64,000 nt of DNA from Flagellimonas chongwuensis (GCF_013376415.1 NZ_WYET01000009.1:107870-171869); one strand, 5' to 3'. Numbered from the stretch's first letter, positions 36,448-47,102 are shown. Notes: generated from the sequence alone by a model not told the origin. Program-made: numbers and translations.

Positions 36448-36676
36448 GGATATCTTCCTTTGTTCAAATAAAAATAGGCTTTGGTTATTAAAAATTTTGG
36501 GCCGATTGATGGATGTGGATTATGAATTGACGGATGCATACTTTGAAGCAGCAGAATGGTTTAACCAAACCTACAAAGTGGTGAAATTGCCCCTCTATTT
36601 TTTTATAATGCAATATTGATTGAAAGGAATAGATGGCTTTTAGGACTATTAAAGGGTTAAACTTTCAATTACTGAT

Positions 36677-37123
36677 ATGATCAACAAGTTTATTGTTCTT
36701 TTGTTTTTAGTGATGTGTACATGTGGCCTTTCCCAAACCATTGATTATAATACCAAGAAAGGGTATGCAGTTCAAGGTTATGATGTGGTCTCTTACTTTG
36801 ATAATACTCCATTGGAAGGAAAAGAAGAGTTTTCTACGACTTTTGATGGGGTCAAGTTTAAGTTCTACGATGCAAGAAACTTGCAAAGGTTCAAGGGAAA
36901 TCCATCAAGATATCTTCCAGAGTATGGTGGTTATTGCGCTTATGCAGTCGCTGTGAATGGAAAAAAAGTGAGCGTAGACCCCGAAACCTACGAGATTAGG
37001 GATGATAAACTTTACCTTTTTTATAATAAAGGGAAAAACAACACCCTAGAATTTTGGTTAAATGAATCACCAGAAGTACTTCGTCAACAGGCCGATAAAA
37101 ACTGGGAAAAAATAAAGAATTGA
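36677..37123 (+). CDS. YHS domain-containing exported protein
   Basis: A 148-residue protein with an N-terminal signal peptide (FIVLLFLVMCTCGLSQ) and a YHS-type domain: KGYAVQGYDVVSYF, YLPEYGGYCAYAVAVNG, VDPETYEIRDDKLYLFYN. YHS domains are linked to metal binding; only one Cys (GGYCAYA) is in the core here. The Cys in the leader could form a lipobox (MCTC), though this is not clear. Function unknown. Confidence 0.82.
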   Translation: MINKFIVLLFLVMCTCGLSQTIDYNTKKGYAVQGYDVVSYFDNTPLEGKEEFSTTFDGVKFKFYDARNLQRFKGNPSRYLPEYGGYCAYAVAVNGKKVSVDPETYEIRDDKLYLFYNKGKNNTLEFWLNESPEVLRQQADKNWEKIKN

Positions 37124-37184
37124 TTATTCTTTCTATCTTAATACTCAAAATCATCAAAAAACGAATTATAAATAATCCACCATC

Positions 37185-37670
37185 ATGTTCAAATCTTCTT
37201 TGAAAACATTGGAACAGTTCAAAAACGTGCTGTCAGAATTACCCGCTGGATGTTATTCGCAATCCTGCCAAATATTATCCAATGCAAGTATTGGGCAGCA
37301 TACTCGTCACATTATAGAACTGTACCTCTGTTTGATCAATGGATATGAGGTGGCAGATGTTTCATATGATAAACGGGAACGCAACACCAAAATTGAGGAG
37401 GATGTTGATTTTGCATTGGAACAATTGACGTATATCCAAATGAATTTGACGAAACCGGACAAGGCGATAAAAGTCTCTTATGAGTTGGGGGATGAAGAGA
37501 CCTGTTTGGATTCAAATTATTTTAGGGAGGTAATGTACAATTTGGAGCATACCATCCATCACCAAGCTTTGATCAAGATAGGGGTAAGGCATTTTTCGAC
37601 CCAAGAGATCCCGGAATCCTTTGGGGTTGCTCCATCAACCATAGAATACAGAAAGGCATGTGCACAGTAA
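37185..37670 (+). CDS. DinB family protein
   Basis: A 161-residue four-helix-bundle protein. The metal-binding His residues are visible as SIGQHTRHIIE and EHTIHHQALIKIG, matching the DinB/YfiT pattern. Members include thiol-dependent transferases; bacillithiol is a likely cofactor in organisms with YpdA, which is encoded at 40407-41393, but this link is inference. The gene overlaps the next by 13 bp, so the two are probably co-expressed. Confidence 0.85.
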   Translation: MFKSSLKTLEQFKNVLSELPAGCYSQSCQILSNASIGQHTRHIIELYLCLINGYEVADVSYDKRERNTKIEEDVDFALEQLTYIQMNLTKPDKAIKVSYELGDEETCLDSNYFREVMYNLEHTIHHQALIKIGVRHFSTQEIPESFGVAPSTIEYRKACAQ

Positions 37671-38374
37671 GCTTTATTTATTCAGGAGGTAGGCATTTCA
37701 TTACTTCCAACCGCGACGAACATGTTTCCAGGCCATTGGCTTTGCAACCGCAGGAGGAAACCATTGGTTCCGCAAAGGTACTTTTCCCAAAAGACCCTAA
37801 AGCGGGAGGTACTTGGTTTGCACTTAACGAATATGGTTCGGTAGCAGTTTTGCTCAACGGAGGTTTTGTAAACCATGTGCCCAGTGGCAATTATGCGAAG
37901 AGTAGGGGCTTGGTGCTGTTGGATGTGATTTCATCCGAATATCCTTATGCTTCTATTCAGAGCATGGAACTGCAAAACATTGAGCCGTTTACTTTGATTT
38001 TGTTCAATGGTAACTTGTTGGAGTTTAGATGGGATGGACACCAGAAATATTATAGACCGTTGGATGCAACAAAAAATCATATTTGGTCCTCGGCAACACT
38101 TTATACGGATGAAGTAATCGAGCACCGAAGGAAGTTGTTTCAAACGTTCATGGACGGGAAAACCCAAATTGCGGGCAGTAGTGTCGTAGATTTCCACTCC
38201 AATAACCACGATGATTATCAGAACGGATTTATTATCGATAGGGATTCCGGTCTCAAAACCTTTAGTGTAACCCAAGCTATTTTGGATGACGGTGAAATCG
38301 TGATGCGCCATATCGATTTATTGAACGATAAGTTTTTCGAAGTTCCCTTTTCACCGAGTCAACTTACATTTTAA
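37658..38374 (+). CDS. NRDE family (TANGO2-like) protein
   Basis: A 238-residue protein starting MCTVSF, with the NRDE motif in TSNRDEHVSRPL. The N-terminal Cys2 could become a nucleophile after Met removal, as in Ntn hydrolases. The family is widespread, including human TANGO2, and has no settled biochemical role. No signal peptide. It overlaps the DinB gene and is followed after 5 bp by the ATP-grasp gene, forming a three-gene unit. Confidence 0.85.
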   Translation: MCTVSFIYSGGRHFITSNRDEHVSRPLALQPQEETIGSAKVLFPKDPKAGGTWFALNEYGSVAVLLNGGFVNHVPSGNYAKSRGLVLLDVISSEYPYASIQSMELQNIEPFTLILFNGNLLEFRWDGHQKYYRPLDATKNHIWSSATLYTDEVIEHRRKLFQTFMDGKTQIAGSSVVDFHSNNHDDYQNGFIIDRDSGLKTFSVTQAILDDGEIVMRHIDLLNDKFFEVPFSPSQLTF

Positions 38375-38379
38375 CTCAA

Positions 38380-39420
38380 ATGGATTCGTTGAAACTGATA
38401 TGGCATAGAATCACCCATTGGGAATATTGGCCATTTTGGCTGATTTATTATCCCATGGCCCCTGTTTGGTTGTATTACTCGATTAAGGCCCGTTCGTTAT
38501 TCTTTTTTAATGCTGCCAATCCGGGAATGAAAAATGGGGGTATGGCCATGATATCCAAAATGGAGATTTACAACATGATTCCTACGGAATTTATTCCACA
38601 AACGCTATTTTTTGATAAGGATGTTGCGCCAGAGAAGGCATTGGAGCGAGTACTGGACCATGGCATCGGTTTTCCCTTTATCGCCAAGCCCGATATTGGT
38701 ATGAAGTCCTTTGGCGTGGAGAAAATCCATAACAAGAATGAATTTCAAATATATGTAGCTTGGACACCTTCCCATTTTCTGGTACAAGAACGTATTCCTT
38801 ATCAAAAGGAGGTGGGCATATTCTATGTTCGTAAACCCAATGAAGTTCATGGAAAGATTACGGGGATTGTTTCTAAGGAGTTTTTATCCATCAAAGGTGA
38901 TGGTGAAAGCACCATGTTGGAACTCATCAAAAAAAATCCCCGAAGTCACTTTCAGTTAAGCGTGTTGCAACAGAAGTATGGTGATACACTTCAAAATGTA
39001 TTGAAAACAGATGAAGAATTTGTGCTTGTACCCTACGGAAGCCATACGCGGGGGGCCAAGTTTGTGGATGTCAGCCATAAAATCAATTTGAAACTGGAAA
39101 GGACGATAGATTTTATCTGTTCCCAAATGGATGGCTTTTACTATGGCCGATTGGATGTGCTCTATAACTGTTTTGATGAACTTTGTGAAGGGAAAAACTA
39201 CAGCATTATTGAAATAAACGGTGCAGGAGGGGAAGCCACCCATATCTATGACCCCAAACATTCCTTGTTCTGGGCCTGGCGCGAAGTGGCCCGCCATTGG
39301 AGTATGTTGTGCGAAATTAGTATTGCCAATAAAAGGGCAGGCCATACGTATTTAAGCTTTAAAGAGGGTAGGGCAATGCTGAAGCAAACCGGCGCTTTGC
39401 AAACACAATTAAAGTTTTAG
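38380..39420 (+). CDS. ATP-grasp domain protein
   Basis: A 346-residue protein. The N-terminus has one probable membrane-associated segment (YWPFWLIYYPMAPVWLYYSI). The following region has ATP-grasp features: GFPFIAKPDIGMKSFGVEKI (ATP-binding Lys), FLVQERIPYQKEVGIFYV, and a metal-binding end with FYYGRLDVLYN and SIIEINGAGGEA. It probably ligates a carboxylate to an amine or thiol. The substrate is unknown. Third gene of the DinB-NRDE unit. Confidence 0.78.
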   Translation: MDSLKLIWHRITHWEYWPFWLIYYPMAPVWLYYSIKARSLFFFNAANPGMKNGGMAMISKMEIYNMIPTEFIPQTLFFDKDVAPEKALERVLDHGIGFPFIAKPDIGMKSFGVEKIHNKNEFQIYVAWTPSHFLVQERIPYQKEVGIFYVRKPNEVHGKITGIVSKEFLSIKGDGESTMLELIKKNPRSHFQLSVLQQKYGDTLQNVLKTDEEFVLVPYGSHTRGAKFVDVSHKINLKLERTIDFICSQMDGFYYGRLDVLYNCFDELCEGKNYSIIEINGAGGEATHIYDPKHSLFWAWREVARHWSMLCEISIANKRAGHTYLSFKEGRAMLKQTGALQTQLKF

Positions 39421-39425
39421 AAAAC

Positions 39426-39908
39426 TTAAAGGATATCCTTGATATAGTTCTCCATGGCACTGGGCTCCGTTGTGGGGGCAAATCGTTTTGCGGGCTTTCC
39501 TGTTTTATCGATGACAAACTTGGTAAAGTTCCATTTGATTTTTCCACCCAATAACCCACTTAATTCTGATTTAAGATATTTAAAAATGGGATGGGCATCA
39601 CTTCCGTTGACATCGATTTTTGCGAACATGGGAAATGAGACACCATAGTTCATTTGGCAAAATTCTTGGATATCCTCGCTGGTCCCCGGTTCTTGGTTTC
39701 CAAATTGATTACAAGGAAATCCTAATATCACCAATCCTTGACCCTTATATTTCTGATAGAGTTCTTCCAGACCTTCATATTGGGGTGTAAGACCGCATTT
39801 GCTGGCAGTGTTCACCACTATAACAGTCTTGCCCTTATATTTTTCCATGGACTCTTTGGTGCCATCCAATCGTTCTGCTTCAAACTTGTAGAATTCCATA
39901 GGTATCAT
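39426..39908 (-). CDS. Glutathione peroxidase family protein (Cys type)
   Basis: A 160-residue thioredoxin-fold peroxidase. The peroxidatic Cys is in [16 protein letters not shown]; the Gln/Trp partners are in [12 protein letters not shown] and [10 protein letters not shown]. In bacteria such enzymes usually use thioredoxin rather than glutathione. The ATG at 39908 is chosen because it overlaps the DoxX stop as ATGA; a longer frame to 39959 would read through the end of doxX. It follows DoxX in a two-gene operon. Confidence 0.88.
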   Translation of the reverse strand: MIPMEFYKFEAERLDGTKESMEKYKGKTVIVVNTASKCGLTPQYEGLEELYQKYKGQGLVILGFPCNQFGNQEPGTSEDIQEFCQMNYGVSFPMFAKIDVNGSDAHPIFKYLKSELSGLLGGKIKWNFTKFVIDKTGKPAKRFAPTTEPSAMENYIKDIL

Positions 39909-40324
39909 TTTTGTTTGTTCATCAAATGTTTCAATGCTCCTGTGGACCAAAGGGCCCAAAGTATCAATACGGGTTGAAAAAATAAACGAATTAACCTCTT
40001 GAGGTCGGTGTCTAGTCCAAAAGCGTCTATACCATTGGTGTATTGTGAAATGTTTCCGGGGAATATCAAAACATAGAAAATGGCAAGCACAATACCCACT
40101 TTTACCTTGTATTTCACTAAAAGGACCATGGCAAGGCCTAAAAGAATCTCAACTACACCAGAAGCTACCACCACAAAATCCATAAAAGCGTCGCTAGTAG
40201 GTAACCATCGGGGTACTTGGGCCTGAAATTCCTCGCGTTGAAAGGTAAGGTGACCGATTCCGGCCATAATCATCAATAGTCCAAGTATAACCCTGAATAC
40301 ATTTTGTGTTGTGCTAGTTTTCAT
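39905..40324 (-). CDS. DoxX family membrane protein
   Basis: A 139-residue protein with four membrane helices: [48 protein letters not shown] and [13 protein letters not shown]. Family members act in redox or respiratory-linked processes, but no specific activity can be read from the sequence. Pairing with the peroxidase gene through an ATGA overlap suggests a role in oxidative stress. Confidence 0.82.
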   Translation of the reverse strand: MKTSTTQNVFRVILGLLMIMAGIGHLTFQREEFQAQVPRWLPTSDAFMDFVVVASGVVEILLGLAMVLLVKYKVKVGIVLAIFYVLIFPGNISQYTNGIDAFGLDTDLKRLIRLFFQPVLILWALWSTGALKHLMNKQK

Positions 40325-40406
40325 TTGAAGACTTTTTCAGATTCCCTTAAAGATAATCATATCCAAAAGGAAGCCTTTTCTGAAAAGCTGCAAATGTTGA
40401 CCCAAA

Positions 40407-41393
40407 TCAAGATTCCTCTGCTACGGATTGCATCTTATGCTTGATGGCATTCATGATAATTGGAGCATGAATCCGAGAATTTTCGATAAACCATTTGTGG
40501 GTTTCCATACCACCGCAAATCACACCTGCCAAGAATAGGCCGTCCACATTGGTCTCCATGGTGGCTGGGTCGTACTTAGGCAATCTTTTTGGGTCGTTGG
40601 AAAGTTCGATGCCCAGTTTCTCCAAAAATGCAAAATTTGGTTTGTAGCCGGTAAGTGCCAAAACAAAATCGTTTTCCAATAGAATTACACCTTCTGGGGA
40701 ATTGATGACAATTTCGTGGGGTCTGATTTCTTTAACGGTAGAGTTGTAGTAGGCTTTAATGCTACCTTCCTCGATACGGTTGATGATATCAGGGCGCACC
40801 CAATATTTTACCCGTGGACCTACTTCCGGACCACGAATCACCAAGGTTACCTCAGCTCCTTTTCGCCAGCATTCCAGAGCGGCATCGATGGCGGAGTTAC
40901 TGGCCCCGACCACTACCAATTTTTGACTGGCATAAAAATGAGGGTCGTTGTAGTAATGCGACACTTTTGGCAAATCTTCACCGGGAACTTCCATGGTGTT
41001 GGGTATGTCGTAGAAACCTGTGGCGACCACTACGTTCTTGGATTGGTACTCATCTTTATCTGTTTTGACCAAAAAGGTTTCTCCTTGTTTTTCGGTATCA
41101 AGTACTTTTTCAAAAAGATGAATGTTAAGCTGGTTGGAGGTCACAATCCTGCGGTAGTATTCCAAGGCTTCGGCGCGTTTGGGCTTGGCCTCCTTGCTTA
41201 TGAAGGGTATCTCGTCTATCTCCAACTTTTCGGAAGAGGAGAAAAATTGCATGTTCATTGGGTAGTTGAACAAGGAATTGACAATAGGTCCTTTTTCTAT
41301 AATGATATAGGAAATCCCCTGTTTTTTAGCTTCAAGGCCACAGGCTATCCCGATGGGGCCACCCCCGATGATGACAACATCAAATTGCTGCAT
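40407..41393 (-). CDS. ypdA: YpdA-type putative bacillithiol disulfide reductase
   Basis: A 328-residue FAD/NADPH oxidoreductase. The FAD motif is VVIIGGGPIGIACGLEA at the N-terminus and the NADPH motif VVVGASNSAIDAAL in the middle; ATGFYDIPN and GLFLAGVICGG are further signatures. Unlike thioredoxin reductase it has no CxxC. YpdA proteins reduce bacillithiol disulfide or bacilliredoxin. Its start shares one base with the rpe stop (TAATG), so the genes are coupled. Confidence 0.88.
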   Translation of the reverse strand: MQQFDVVIIGGGPIGIACGLEAKKQGISYIIIEKGPIVNSLFNYPMNMQFFSSSEKLEIDEIPFISKEAKPKRAEALEYYRRIVTSNQLNIHLFEKVLDTEKQGETFLVKTDKDEYQSKNVVVATGFYDIPNTMEVPGEDLPKVSHYYNDPHFYASQKLVVVGASNSAIDAALECWRKGAEVTLVIRGPEVGPRVKYWVRPDIINRIEEGSIKAYYNSTVKEIRPHEIVINSPEGVILLENDFVLALTGYKPNFAFLEKLGIELSNDPKRLPKYDPATMETNVDGLFLAGVICGGMETHKWFIENSRIHAPIIMNAIKHKMQSVAEES

Positions 41394-42052
41394 TATGCTA
41401 TTTCTTCTTTTAATTTTTTGATGGTTTGGGTCGGGTTGGTGCTTTTAAATACAAAACTGCCCGCAACCAAAACATCCGCTCCGCAATCAATGAGTTTTTT
41501 TGCATTGTCTGCATTGACCCCTCCATCAATTTCAATCAAGGTGTTGGCATTTTTCCGATTGATCAATTCTTTTAAATCGGCTACTTTTTGATAGGTGTTC
41601 TCGATAAAGGATTGTCCTCCAAACCCTGGGTTGACACTCATCACGATAACAATATCAATATCCTGAATTGTATCCTCCAATAGTTTTACCGAAGTATGTG
41701 GATTGATTGCTACCCCAGTTTTCATGCCCTCTGCCTTGATGGCCTGTAAGGTCCTGTGCAAATGTGGGCACGCCTCGTAATGGACGGTAAGGTTATCTAC
41801 ACCCAAATCTCCAAAGATTTTAATGTACCTGTCCGGGTCAATGATCATGAGGTGGGTGTCCAACGGTTTTTTGGCATGTTGGGCAATAGCTTGTATCACG
41901 GGCATTCCAAATGAAATGTTGGGCACAAAAACGCCGTCCATTACATCTAAATGGAACCAATCGGCATCACTTTGGTTCACCATTTCTATTTCTTGTTGAA
42001 GATTGGCAAAGTCGGATGCCAGTAGCGAAGGGGCGATAATTTTTTTGCTCAT
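41393..42052 (-). CDS. rpe: Ribulose-phosphate 3-epimerase
   Basis: A 219-residue TIM-barrel enzyme of the pentose phosphate pathway interconverting ribulose-5-P and xylulose-5-P. Typical motifs are APSLLASDFANL, HLDVMDGVFVPN, SVNPGFGGQSF and EIDGGVN, which supply the metal-binding His/Asp residues. Length and motifs are complete. First gene of a pair with ypdA. Confidence 0.95.
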   Translation of the reverse strand: MSKKIIAPSLLASDFANLQQEIEMVNQSDADWFHLDVMDGVFVPNISFGMPVIQAIAQHAKKPLDTHLMIIDPDRYIKIFGDLGVDNLTVHYEACPHLHRTLQAIKAEGMKTGVAINPHTSVKLLEDTIQDIDIVIVMSVNPGFGGQSFIENTYQKVADLKELINRKNANTLIEIDGGVNADNAKKLIDCGADVLVAGSFVFKSTNPTQTIKKLKEEIA

Positions 42053-42118
42053 GTGAGAATCTGCTCGTTCCCTACAAAGATAGTGAAATGTTAAAGCAAT
42101 ACCTTAATCGGTTCATGC

Positions 42119-43387
42119 CTATTTAGAACCTTTTGGCAGTACTATTGGGCCATAGACTGCATCCCTGAACCGCTTGTGAAGTGAGCCGTTATATGGAAAA
42201 ATCTGCACGAAGAACACCGCCGTTAATTCATTTACGGGATCTATCCAAAACAAGGTGCTCGCCGCTCCGTCCCAAAAGAATTCTCCGACAACCCCATTGT
42301 TCTCTTCAACGGATGCAGGGGCACGAAGCCGAACGGCAAAATCTATCCCGAAGCCTACTTGTCCCTTGCTGGGCAACCACGACCTTTCCGTAATGTTTTC
42401 ATCCAAATGGTTGGTGGACATCAACTTCACGGTTTCTGGTTCAAGAATTTCCGCTCCCTCCAAGTTTCCCTCGTTGACCAACATTCTGGCAAAGCGCATA
42501 TAATCGTCAAGTGTGGAAGTCAGTCCCCAACCACCAGGGGTCAGTGGCCATTTTTTATAATTGAATGCATGCGCTTCTTCGTTGGGGGATTGGTTCAATT
42601 CACCCATTTCAGTTTTACGATAAGCCGGTGACATTCTATAGCGCTCATCCTCTGGGACTACATAGCGGGTATCTGTCATTTTCAAGGGGTCAAGAACATG
42701 CTCACGGACATATTCCTGATACGGTTGACCCGAAATCCGCTCCACTAAAAATGCTTGTACATCGACCGAAGGACCATATTCCCATTTGGCTTCGGGCTGG
42801 AACCATAGAGGTACGCTTCCCAATTTTTCTGCCATTTGGGGCAAGGTATTCTCCCAGTTGAACGGGTCCGCTTCTTTTAAGGCCTCACTATGTCCTGGAA
42901 TATCGTCCCGGGTGGAAAACCCCGCCGTATGGCGTGTAATGTCACGGATGGTAATCGGTCGGTTCAAGGGTTCGAGTATCATCTCACCATCGGAGTCCAC
43001 CCCTTGGTACACTTTCATGTTGGCAAATTCGGGAGCATATTTTTCCAACGGGTCGTCCAATTGAAACTTACCTTCATCATACAATGTCATCAAAGCGGTT
43101 CCCGTAATAGGTTTTGTCATTGAATAAATCTGCACCAGAGTATTACGTTGCATAGGGATTTTTTTGTCTACATCTGCATGGCCAAAAGCATTGAAGTAAA
43201 CCTCTTTGCCCTTTTCAAAAATCAATGCCGATGCCCCGGCCACTTCACCGTTTTTCATAAAACTTTGTAAGGTAGAATCCAGTCTGGTCCTTGCGGCTTC
43301 TTGAATGATATCTTCTGTATTTTCCTGACTTGTACCTAATGAGATTACAGAGGCTATAAATAAAATGGAGAGGAATATTCTTTTCAT
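42119..43387 (-). CDS. Serine hydrolase of the beta-lactamase class C/esterase family
   Basis: A 422-residue exported enzyme with a signal peptide (MKRIFLSILFIASVISLGTS). The catalytic SxxK is S89-M-T-K92. The Tyr motif is probably WEYGPS near residue 200, and FWDGAAS near the end may stand for the third box. These features fit family VIII esterases and class C-like proteins better than true beta-lactamases. The physiological substrate is unknown. Confidence 0.85.
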   Translation of the reverse strand: MKRIFLSILFIASVISLGTSQENTEDIIQEAARTRLDSTLQSFMKNGEVAGASALIFEKGKEVYFNAFGHADVDKKIPMQRNTLVQIYSMTKPITGTALMTLYDEGKFQLDDPLEKYAPEFANMKVYQGVDSDGEMILEPLNRPITIRDITRHTAGFSTRDDIPGHSEALKEADPFNWENTLPQMAEKLGSVPLWFQPEAKWEYGPSVDVQAFLVERISGQPYQEYVREHVLDPLKMTDTRYVVPEDERYRMSPAYRKTEMGELNQSPNEEAHAFNYKKWPLTPGGWGLTSTLDDYMRFARMLVNEGNLEGAEILEPETVKLMSTNHLDENITERSWLPSKGQVGFGIDFAVRLRAPASVEENNGVVGEFFWDGAASTLFWIDPVNELTAVFFVQIFPYNGSLHKRFRDAVYGPIVLPKGSK

Positions 43388-43509
43388 GTTGGGTTGATTG
43401 GTGTTCTTAAATAGTGAACTGGTTCGGTTAAAGAAAGGTAAGGATTATTTGAAGACCTAAATCAGGGTTCATTGTGCCGTAAAAAAGTGTTGCTAAGTAT
43501 AGAAACAAA

Positions 43510-43540
43510 AAAAAACTCCGGTAATCAGCCGGAGTTTATT
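43510..43540 (-). terminator. Intrinsic terminator of rpoD
   Basis: AAACTCCGG (43512-43520) pairs with CCGGAGTTT (43528-43536), followed by a long T run on the minus strand. A second small hairpin (AACAGT...ACTGTT, about 43558-43578) lies between it and the rpoD stop. Confidence 0.85.
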
Positions 43541-43659
43541 CATCAATCAAAAAACGAACAGTCATGATAAACTGTTATATCTTACTAAATTACAACTTTC
43601 CTGCCAAAAATCAAATTTAAGGATAGTTTAACTGTAATTTAGTGGGTGTTTTTTACACT

Positions 43660-44523
43660 TTATCCCAAATATGTCTTTAAAATCTTACTTCTGGAGGTGT
43701 GTTTTAATCTGCGGATTGCCTTTTCCTTGATCTGGCGAACTCTTTCTCTAGTAAGGTCAAAAGTTTCACCGATTTCTTCCAAGGTCATGGAATGTTGTCC
43801 GGCCAAACCGAAGTAAAGCCTGATTACATCTGCCTCACGTGGGGTAAGGGTTTCCAATGCACGCTCGATTTCTGTACGAAGTGAATCGTGCAAAAGTTCC
43901 TTGTCCGGGTTAGGGGACTCACCGCTGCGCAATACATCGTATAGGTTGGAATCCTCACCATCGATCAAAGGTGCGTCCATGGATACGTGGCGACCAGAGT
44001 TTTTCAAGGATTGCTTCACATCTTCCACTGTCATGTCCAATTCTTTGGCAATTTCCTCTGCAGATGGTGGGCGCTCGTGGGCTTGCTCCAAGAAAGCAAA
44101 TGTTTTGTTGATCTTGTTGATGGAACCAATCTTGTTCAAAGGCAAACGTACAATACGGGATTGCTCGGCCAATGCTTGTAGAATGGATTGACGAATCCAC
44201 CAAACGGCGTAAGAAATAAATTTAAATCCACGGGTTTCATCAAAACGCTGTGCTGCTTTGATAAGTCCCAAGTTTCCTTCATTAATCAAATCAGGAAGTG
44301 TTAACCCTTGGTTCTGGTACTGTTTTGCAACAGATACAACGAACCTAAGGTTGGCTTTAGTTAATTTTTCCAAGGCTACTTGGTCTCCCGCTTTTATTCG
44401 CTGTGCCAACTCTACCTCTTCATCGGCGGTAATCAAATCTACCTTTCCAATCTCCTGCAAATACTTGTCTAACGACGCGGTTTCCCTGTTGGTAACCTGT
44501 TTTGTAATCTTTAACTGTCTCAT
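43660..44523 (-). CDS. rpoD: Primary RNA polymerase sigma factor, short Bacteroidota type
   Basis: A 287-residue sigma-70 factor. Region 1.2 is at the N-terminus, region 2 includes [32 protein letters not shown] and [13 protein letters not shown], and region 4.2 is [21 protein letters not shown]. There is no region 1.1, as is normal for the Bacteroidota primary sigma, which recognises the TTG/TAnnTTTG promoters seen in this window. Single gene with its own terminator. Confidence 0.93.
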   Translation of the reverse strand: MRQLKITKQVTNRETASLDKYLQEIGKVDLITADEEVELAQRIKAGDQVALEKLTKANLRFVVSVAKQYQNQGLTLPDLINEGNLGLIKAAQRFDETRGFKFISYAVWWIRQSILQALAEQSRIVRLPLNKIGSINKINKTFAFLEQAHERPPSAEEIAKELDMTVEDVKQSLKNSGRHVSMDAPLIDGEDSNLYDVLRSGESPNPDKELLHDSLRTEIERALETLTPREADVIRLYFGLAGQHSMTLEEIGETFDLTRERVRQIKEKAIRRLKHTSRSKILKTYLG

Positions 44524-44616
44524 CTAAAAATTCCCTTCAAATTAAATTTGTGAACCGGAGCTCATTAGGTTATACGTTCAAAAAACTGAAAAGTTACATT
44601 TTGGTTACATTTTTTT

Positions 44617-44652
44617 TAAAAAACAAAACCCCGAGGTGTTGCCCCGGGGTTG
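44617..44652 (-). terminator. Intrinsic terminator of pnp
   Basis: AACCCCG (44627-44633) pairs with CGGGGTT (44645-44651). On the minus strand TTTTGTTTTTT follows. Confidence 0.85.
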
Positions 44653-44679
44653 TTTTATTAATTAGGATTACTTTAAAAA

Positions 44680-46920
44680 CTAATCCCTTCTTGGCTTTCT
44701 GTCGCGGTCACCACCTCTTCGGTCACCACCACGGCGGTCACCACCACCTCTTCGGTCACCACCTCTATCGTTGCGAGGTTGACGTTCTTGATATCCTTCA
44801 GGTTTTGGCAACAAAGCTTTTCTTGATACCTTTTCCTTTTTGGTCCTTGGGTCTATACCAAAGTATTTTACATCAAAAACATCGCCCATGTTTACCACAT
44901 CGGATACATTTTCGGTGCGTTCCCATGCCAATTCGGATACGTGAAGCAATACTTCGTTCCCTGGTGCTTCGGTGTATTCCACCACAGCGCCGAAGTCAAG
45001 CATCTTGATCACTTTCACTTCGTAAACACTTCCCACTTCAGGCTTGAACATCAAGGCATCGATTTTTGCCAATACTTTGTTGATTCCATCCTGATCGGTA
45101 CCAAGAATTTCCACAATACCTTCCTCGGTTTCTGGGTCTTCGTTGATAACGATTGTAGTTTTGGTTGTTTTTTGAAGCTCTTGAATCACTTCACCTCCTT
45201 TTCCGATAAGGGCACCGATATACTCACCAGGAATAACTCTGGTTACAATTTTTGGTGCATAAGACTTCACTTCCGGTCTTGGAGCTTCAATGGTCTCGGT
45301 AAGTTTGCCCAAAATGTGCAATCTACCGTCTTTGGCCTGCATAAGTGCTTTTACCAAGATTTCATAAGAAAGACCTTTTACTTTAATATCCATTTGGCAA
45401 GCTGTGATACCATCTGCTGTACCGGTTACCTTAAAATCCATGTCTCCCAAGTGATCTTCATCACCCAAGATATCGGATAGTACGGCATATTTACCGGTTT
45501 CGGTATCGGTGATCAACCCCATTGCTATACCAGAAACAGGCTTTTTCAATTGGACACCGGCATCCATCAATGCCATGGTACCTGAACATACGGTTGCCAT
45601 GGAAGAAGAACCATTGGACTCCAATACTTCGGATACCACACGTACGGTATATGGGCAATCAGCAGGAATCATTCCTTTAAGTGCACGTTGTGCCAGATTA
45701 CCGTGACCTACCTCTCTACGGGAAGTACCACGAATGGGTCGTGCTTCACCAGTTGAGAAAGGAGGGAAGTTGTAGTGCAAATAGAATGTTTCTTCACCTT
45801 CGTAAGATGGCATGTCTATTTGGTTCGCTTCTCTGGAAGTACCCAAAGTAACGGTTGCCAATGCTTGTGTTTCACCACGGGTAAAGATGGCAGAACCATG
45901 TACCGATGGTAAATAATCCACTTCACACCAGATAGGACGGATATCCGTAGTCTTACGACCGTCCAAACGAAGTCCTTCTTCTAGGGTAAGGTTTCTTACG
46001 GCATCTTTTTCTGCCTTATAGAAGTATTTGGAAACCAAATCTCCAAACTCTTCCAATTCTTCGTCAGTAAACGTCGCCTTCACTTCTTCTTTTATAGCAT
46101 CAAAAGCAGCACTGCGCTCATGTTTGGAAGAACCGGCTTTTGCTACGGCGTATACCTTATCATAGGTAAGGTCGTATACCTTCTTCTCAAGATCGGCATC
46201 CTCGTTTTCTGGTTCGTACTCACGTACTTCTTTTTTACCGAAAGCTTCGGCCAATTTTTCTTGTGCAGCACATTGTACTTTAATGGCTTCGTGGGCAAAT
46301 TTGATGGCTTCTACCATTTCCTCTTCGGAAATTTCGTCCATCTCACCTTCTACCATCATTACAGAATCTGCAGAGGCACCGATGATCATATCAATGTCCG
46401 ACTCTTCAAGCTGTGCTCTGGTCGGGTTGATGACCAATTCACCGTTAACTCTACCAACACGAACCTCAGAAATAGCACATTCGAATGGGAAGTCCGAAAG
46501 TTGAATGGCAGCCGAAGCGGCCAATCCGGCCATTGCATCCGGCATAACGTCTTCGTCATGGGACATCAACTGGATCATTACCTGTGTTTCGGAGTGATAA
46601 TCCTTTGGGAACAATGGACGTAGTACCCTATCCACCAAACGCATGGTCAATACTTCACCATCACTTGGTCTTGCTTCCCTTTTGAAGAAACCACCGGGGT
46701 AGCGTCCGGCAGCAGCAAATTTTTCGCGATAATCCACGGTAAGTGGTAAAAAGTCCACATCCGCAGCTTTGTAATTTGAGACAACTGTACACAATAGCAT
46801 ACACTTGCCAGATTGGACAACTACAGAACCATGGGCCTGTTTTGCCAATTTTCCGGTTTCGATAGAAATCTCTCTACCGTCACCAAGGTCTATGACCTCT
46901 TTGAATGTCTTTGGAATCAT
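44680..46920 (-). CDS. pnp: Polynucleotide phosphorylase with Arg/Gly/Asp-rich tail
   Basis: A 746-residue 3'-5' phosphorolytic exoribonuclease. It has two RNase PH domains ([15 protein letters not shown] near the start; [17 protein letters not shown] and [21 protein letters not shown] in the second), a KH domain ([19 protein letters not shown]) and an S1 domain ([20 protein letters not shown]). The last 35 residues are a low-complexity [19 protein letters not shown] tail, encoded by short tandem repeats at about 44695-44780. A structured leader lies upstream, and rpsO precedes it, as in many bacteria. Confidence 0.96.
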   Translation of the reverse strand: MIPKTFKEVIDLGDGREISIETGKLAKQAHGSVVVQSGKCMLLCTVVSNYKAADVDFLPLTVDYREKFAAAGRYPGGFFKREARPSDGEVLTMRLVDRVLRPLFPKDYHSETQVMIQLMSHDEDVMPDAMAGLAASAAIQLSDFPFECAISEVRVGRVNGELVINPTRAQLEESDIDMIIGASADSVMMVEGEMDEISEEEMVEAIKFAHEAIKVQCAAQEKLAEAFGKKEVREYEPENEDADLEKKVYDLTYDKVYAVAKAGSSKHERSAAFDAIKEEVKATFTDEELEEFGDLVSKYFYKAEKDAVRNLTLEEGLRLDGRKTTDIRPIWCEVDYLPSVHGSAIFTRGETQALATVTLGTSREANQIDMPSYEGEETFYLHYNFPPFSTGEARPIRGTSRREVGHGNLAQRALKGMIPADCPYTVRVVSEVLESNGSSSMATVCSGTMALMDAGVQLKKPVSGIAMGLITDTETGKYAVLSDILGDEDHLGDMDFKVTGTADGITACQMDIKVKGLSYEILVKALMQAKDGRLHILGKLTETIEAPRPEVKSYAPKIVTRVIPGEYIGALIGKGGEVIQELQKTTKTTIVINEDPETEEGIVEILGTDQDGINKVLAKIDALMFKPEVGSVYEVKVIKMLDFGAVVEYTEAPGNEVLLHVSELAWERTENVSDVVNMGDVFDVKYFGIDPRTKKEKVSRKALLPKPEGYQERQPRNDRGGDRRGGGDRRGGDRRGGDRDRKPRRD

Positions 46921-46969
46921 AAAATTAATCTTACCTAACCCAAAAGGTCAGGCTGTTAAACTTTGGTCT

Positions 46970-47073
46970 ACCGCCATCCGGGCGGTCGGGTTGTGTTGTT
47001 GTTGTGTGTGCCTGGGGCACTTGACCAATGAAAAACTATTTTGTAGCTTTTTGTGTTTGCCCGGTTACCCGGG
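46970..47073 (-). promoter_or_regulatory. Structured pnp leader with three hairpins
   Basis: Between rpsO and pnp three GC-rich hairpins can be drawn: ACCGCC/GGCGGT (46970-46986), GTGCC/GGCAC (47008-47020) and CCCGG/CCGGG (47060-47073). In E. coli the rpsO-pnp intergenic RNA is folded and processed to autoregulate pnp. A comparable role here is inference; none has a T run, so they are not simple terminators. Confidence 0.5.
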
Positions 47074-47102
47074 ACTTTTGGTTGAAACAAATTCAACTAA
47101 AA

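Noticed and set aside
36431..36619. 62-codon plus-strand frame upstream of the YHS gene
   Set aside because: It begins inside the opposite-strand lipoprotein gene and has no recognisable feature or start signal.
40716..41591. 291-codon open frame antisense to ypdA and rpe
   Set aside because: It spans the junction of two well-supported genes and is a compositional shadow.
44690..44785. CRISPR-like short repeats
   Set aside because: The repeats are in frame within pnp and encode RGG/DRR units; there are no spacers of constant length.
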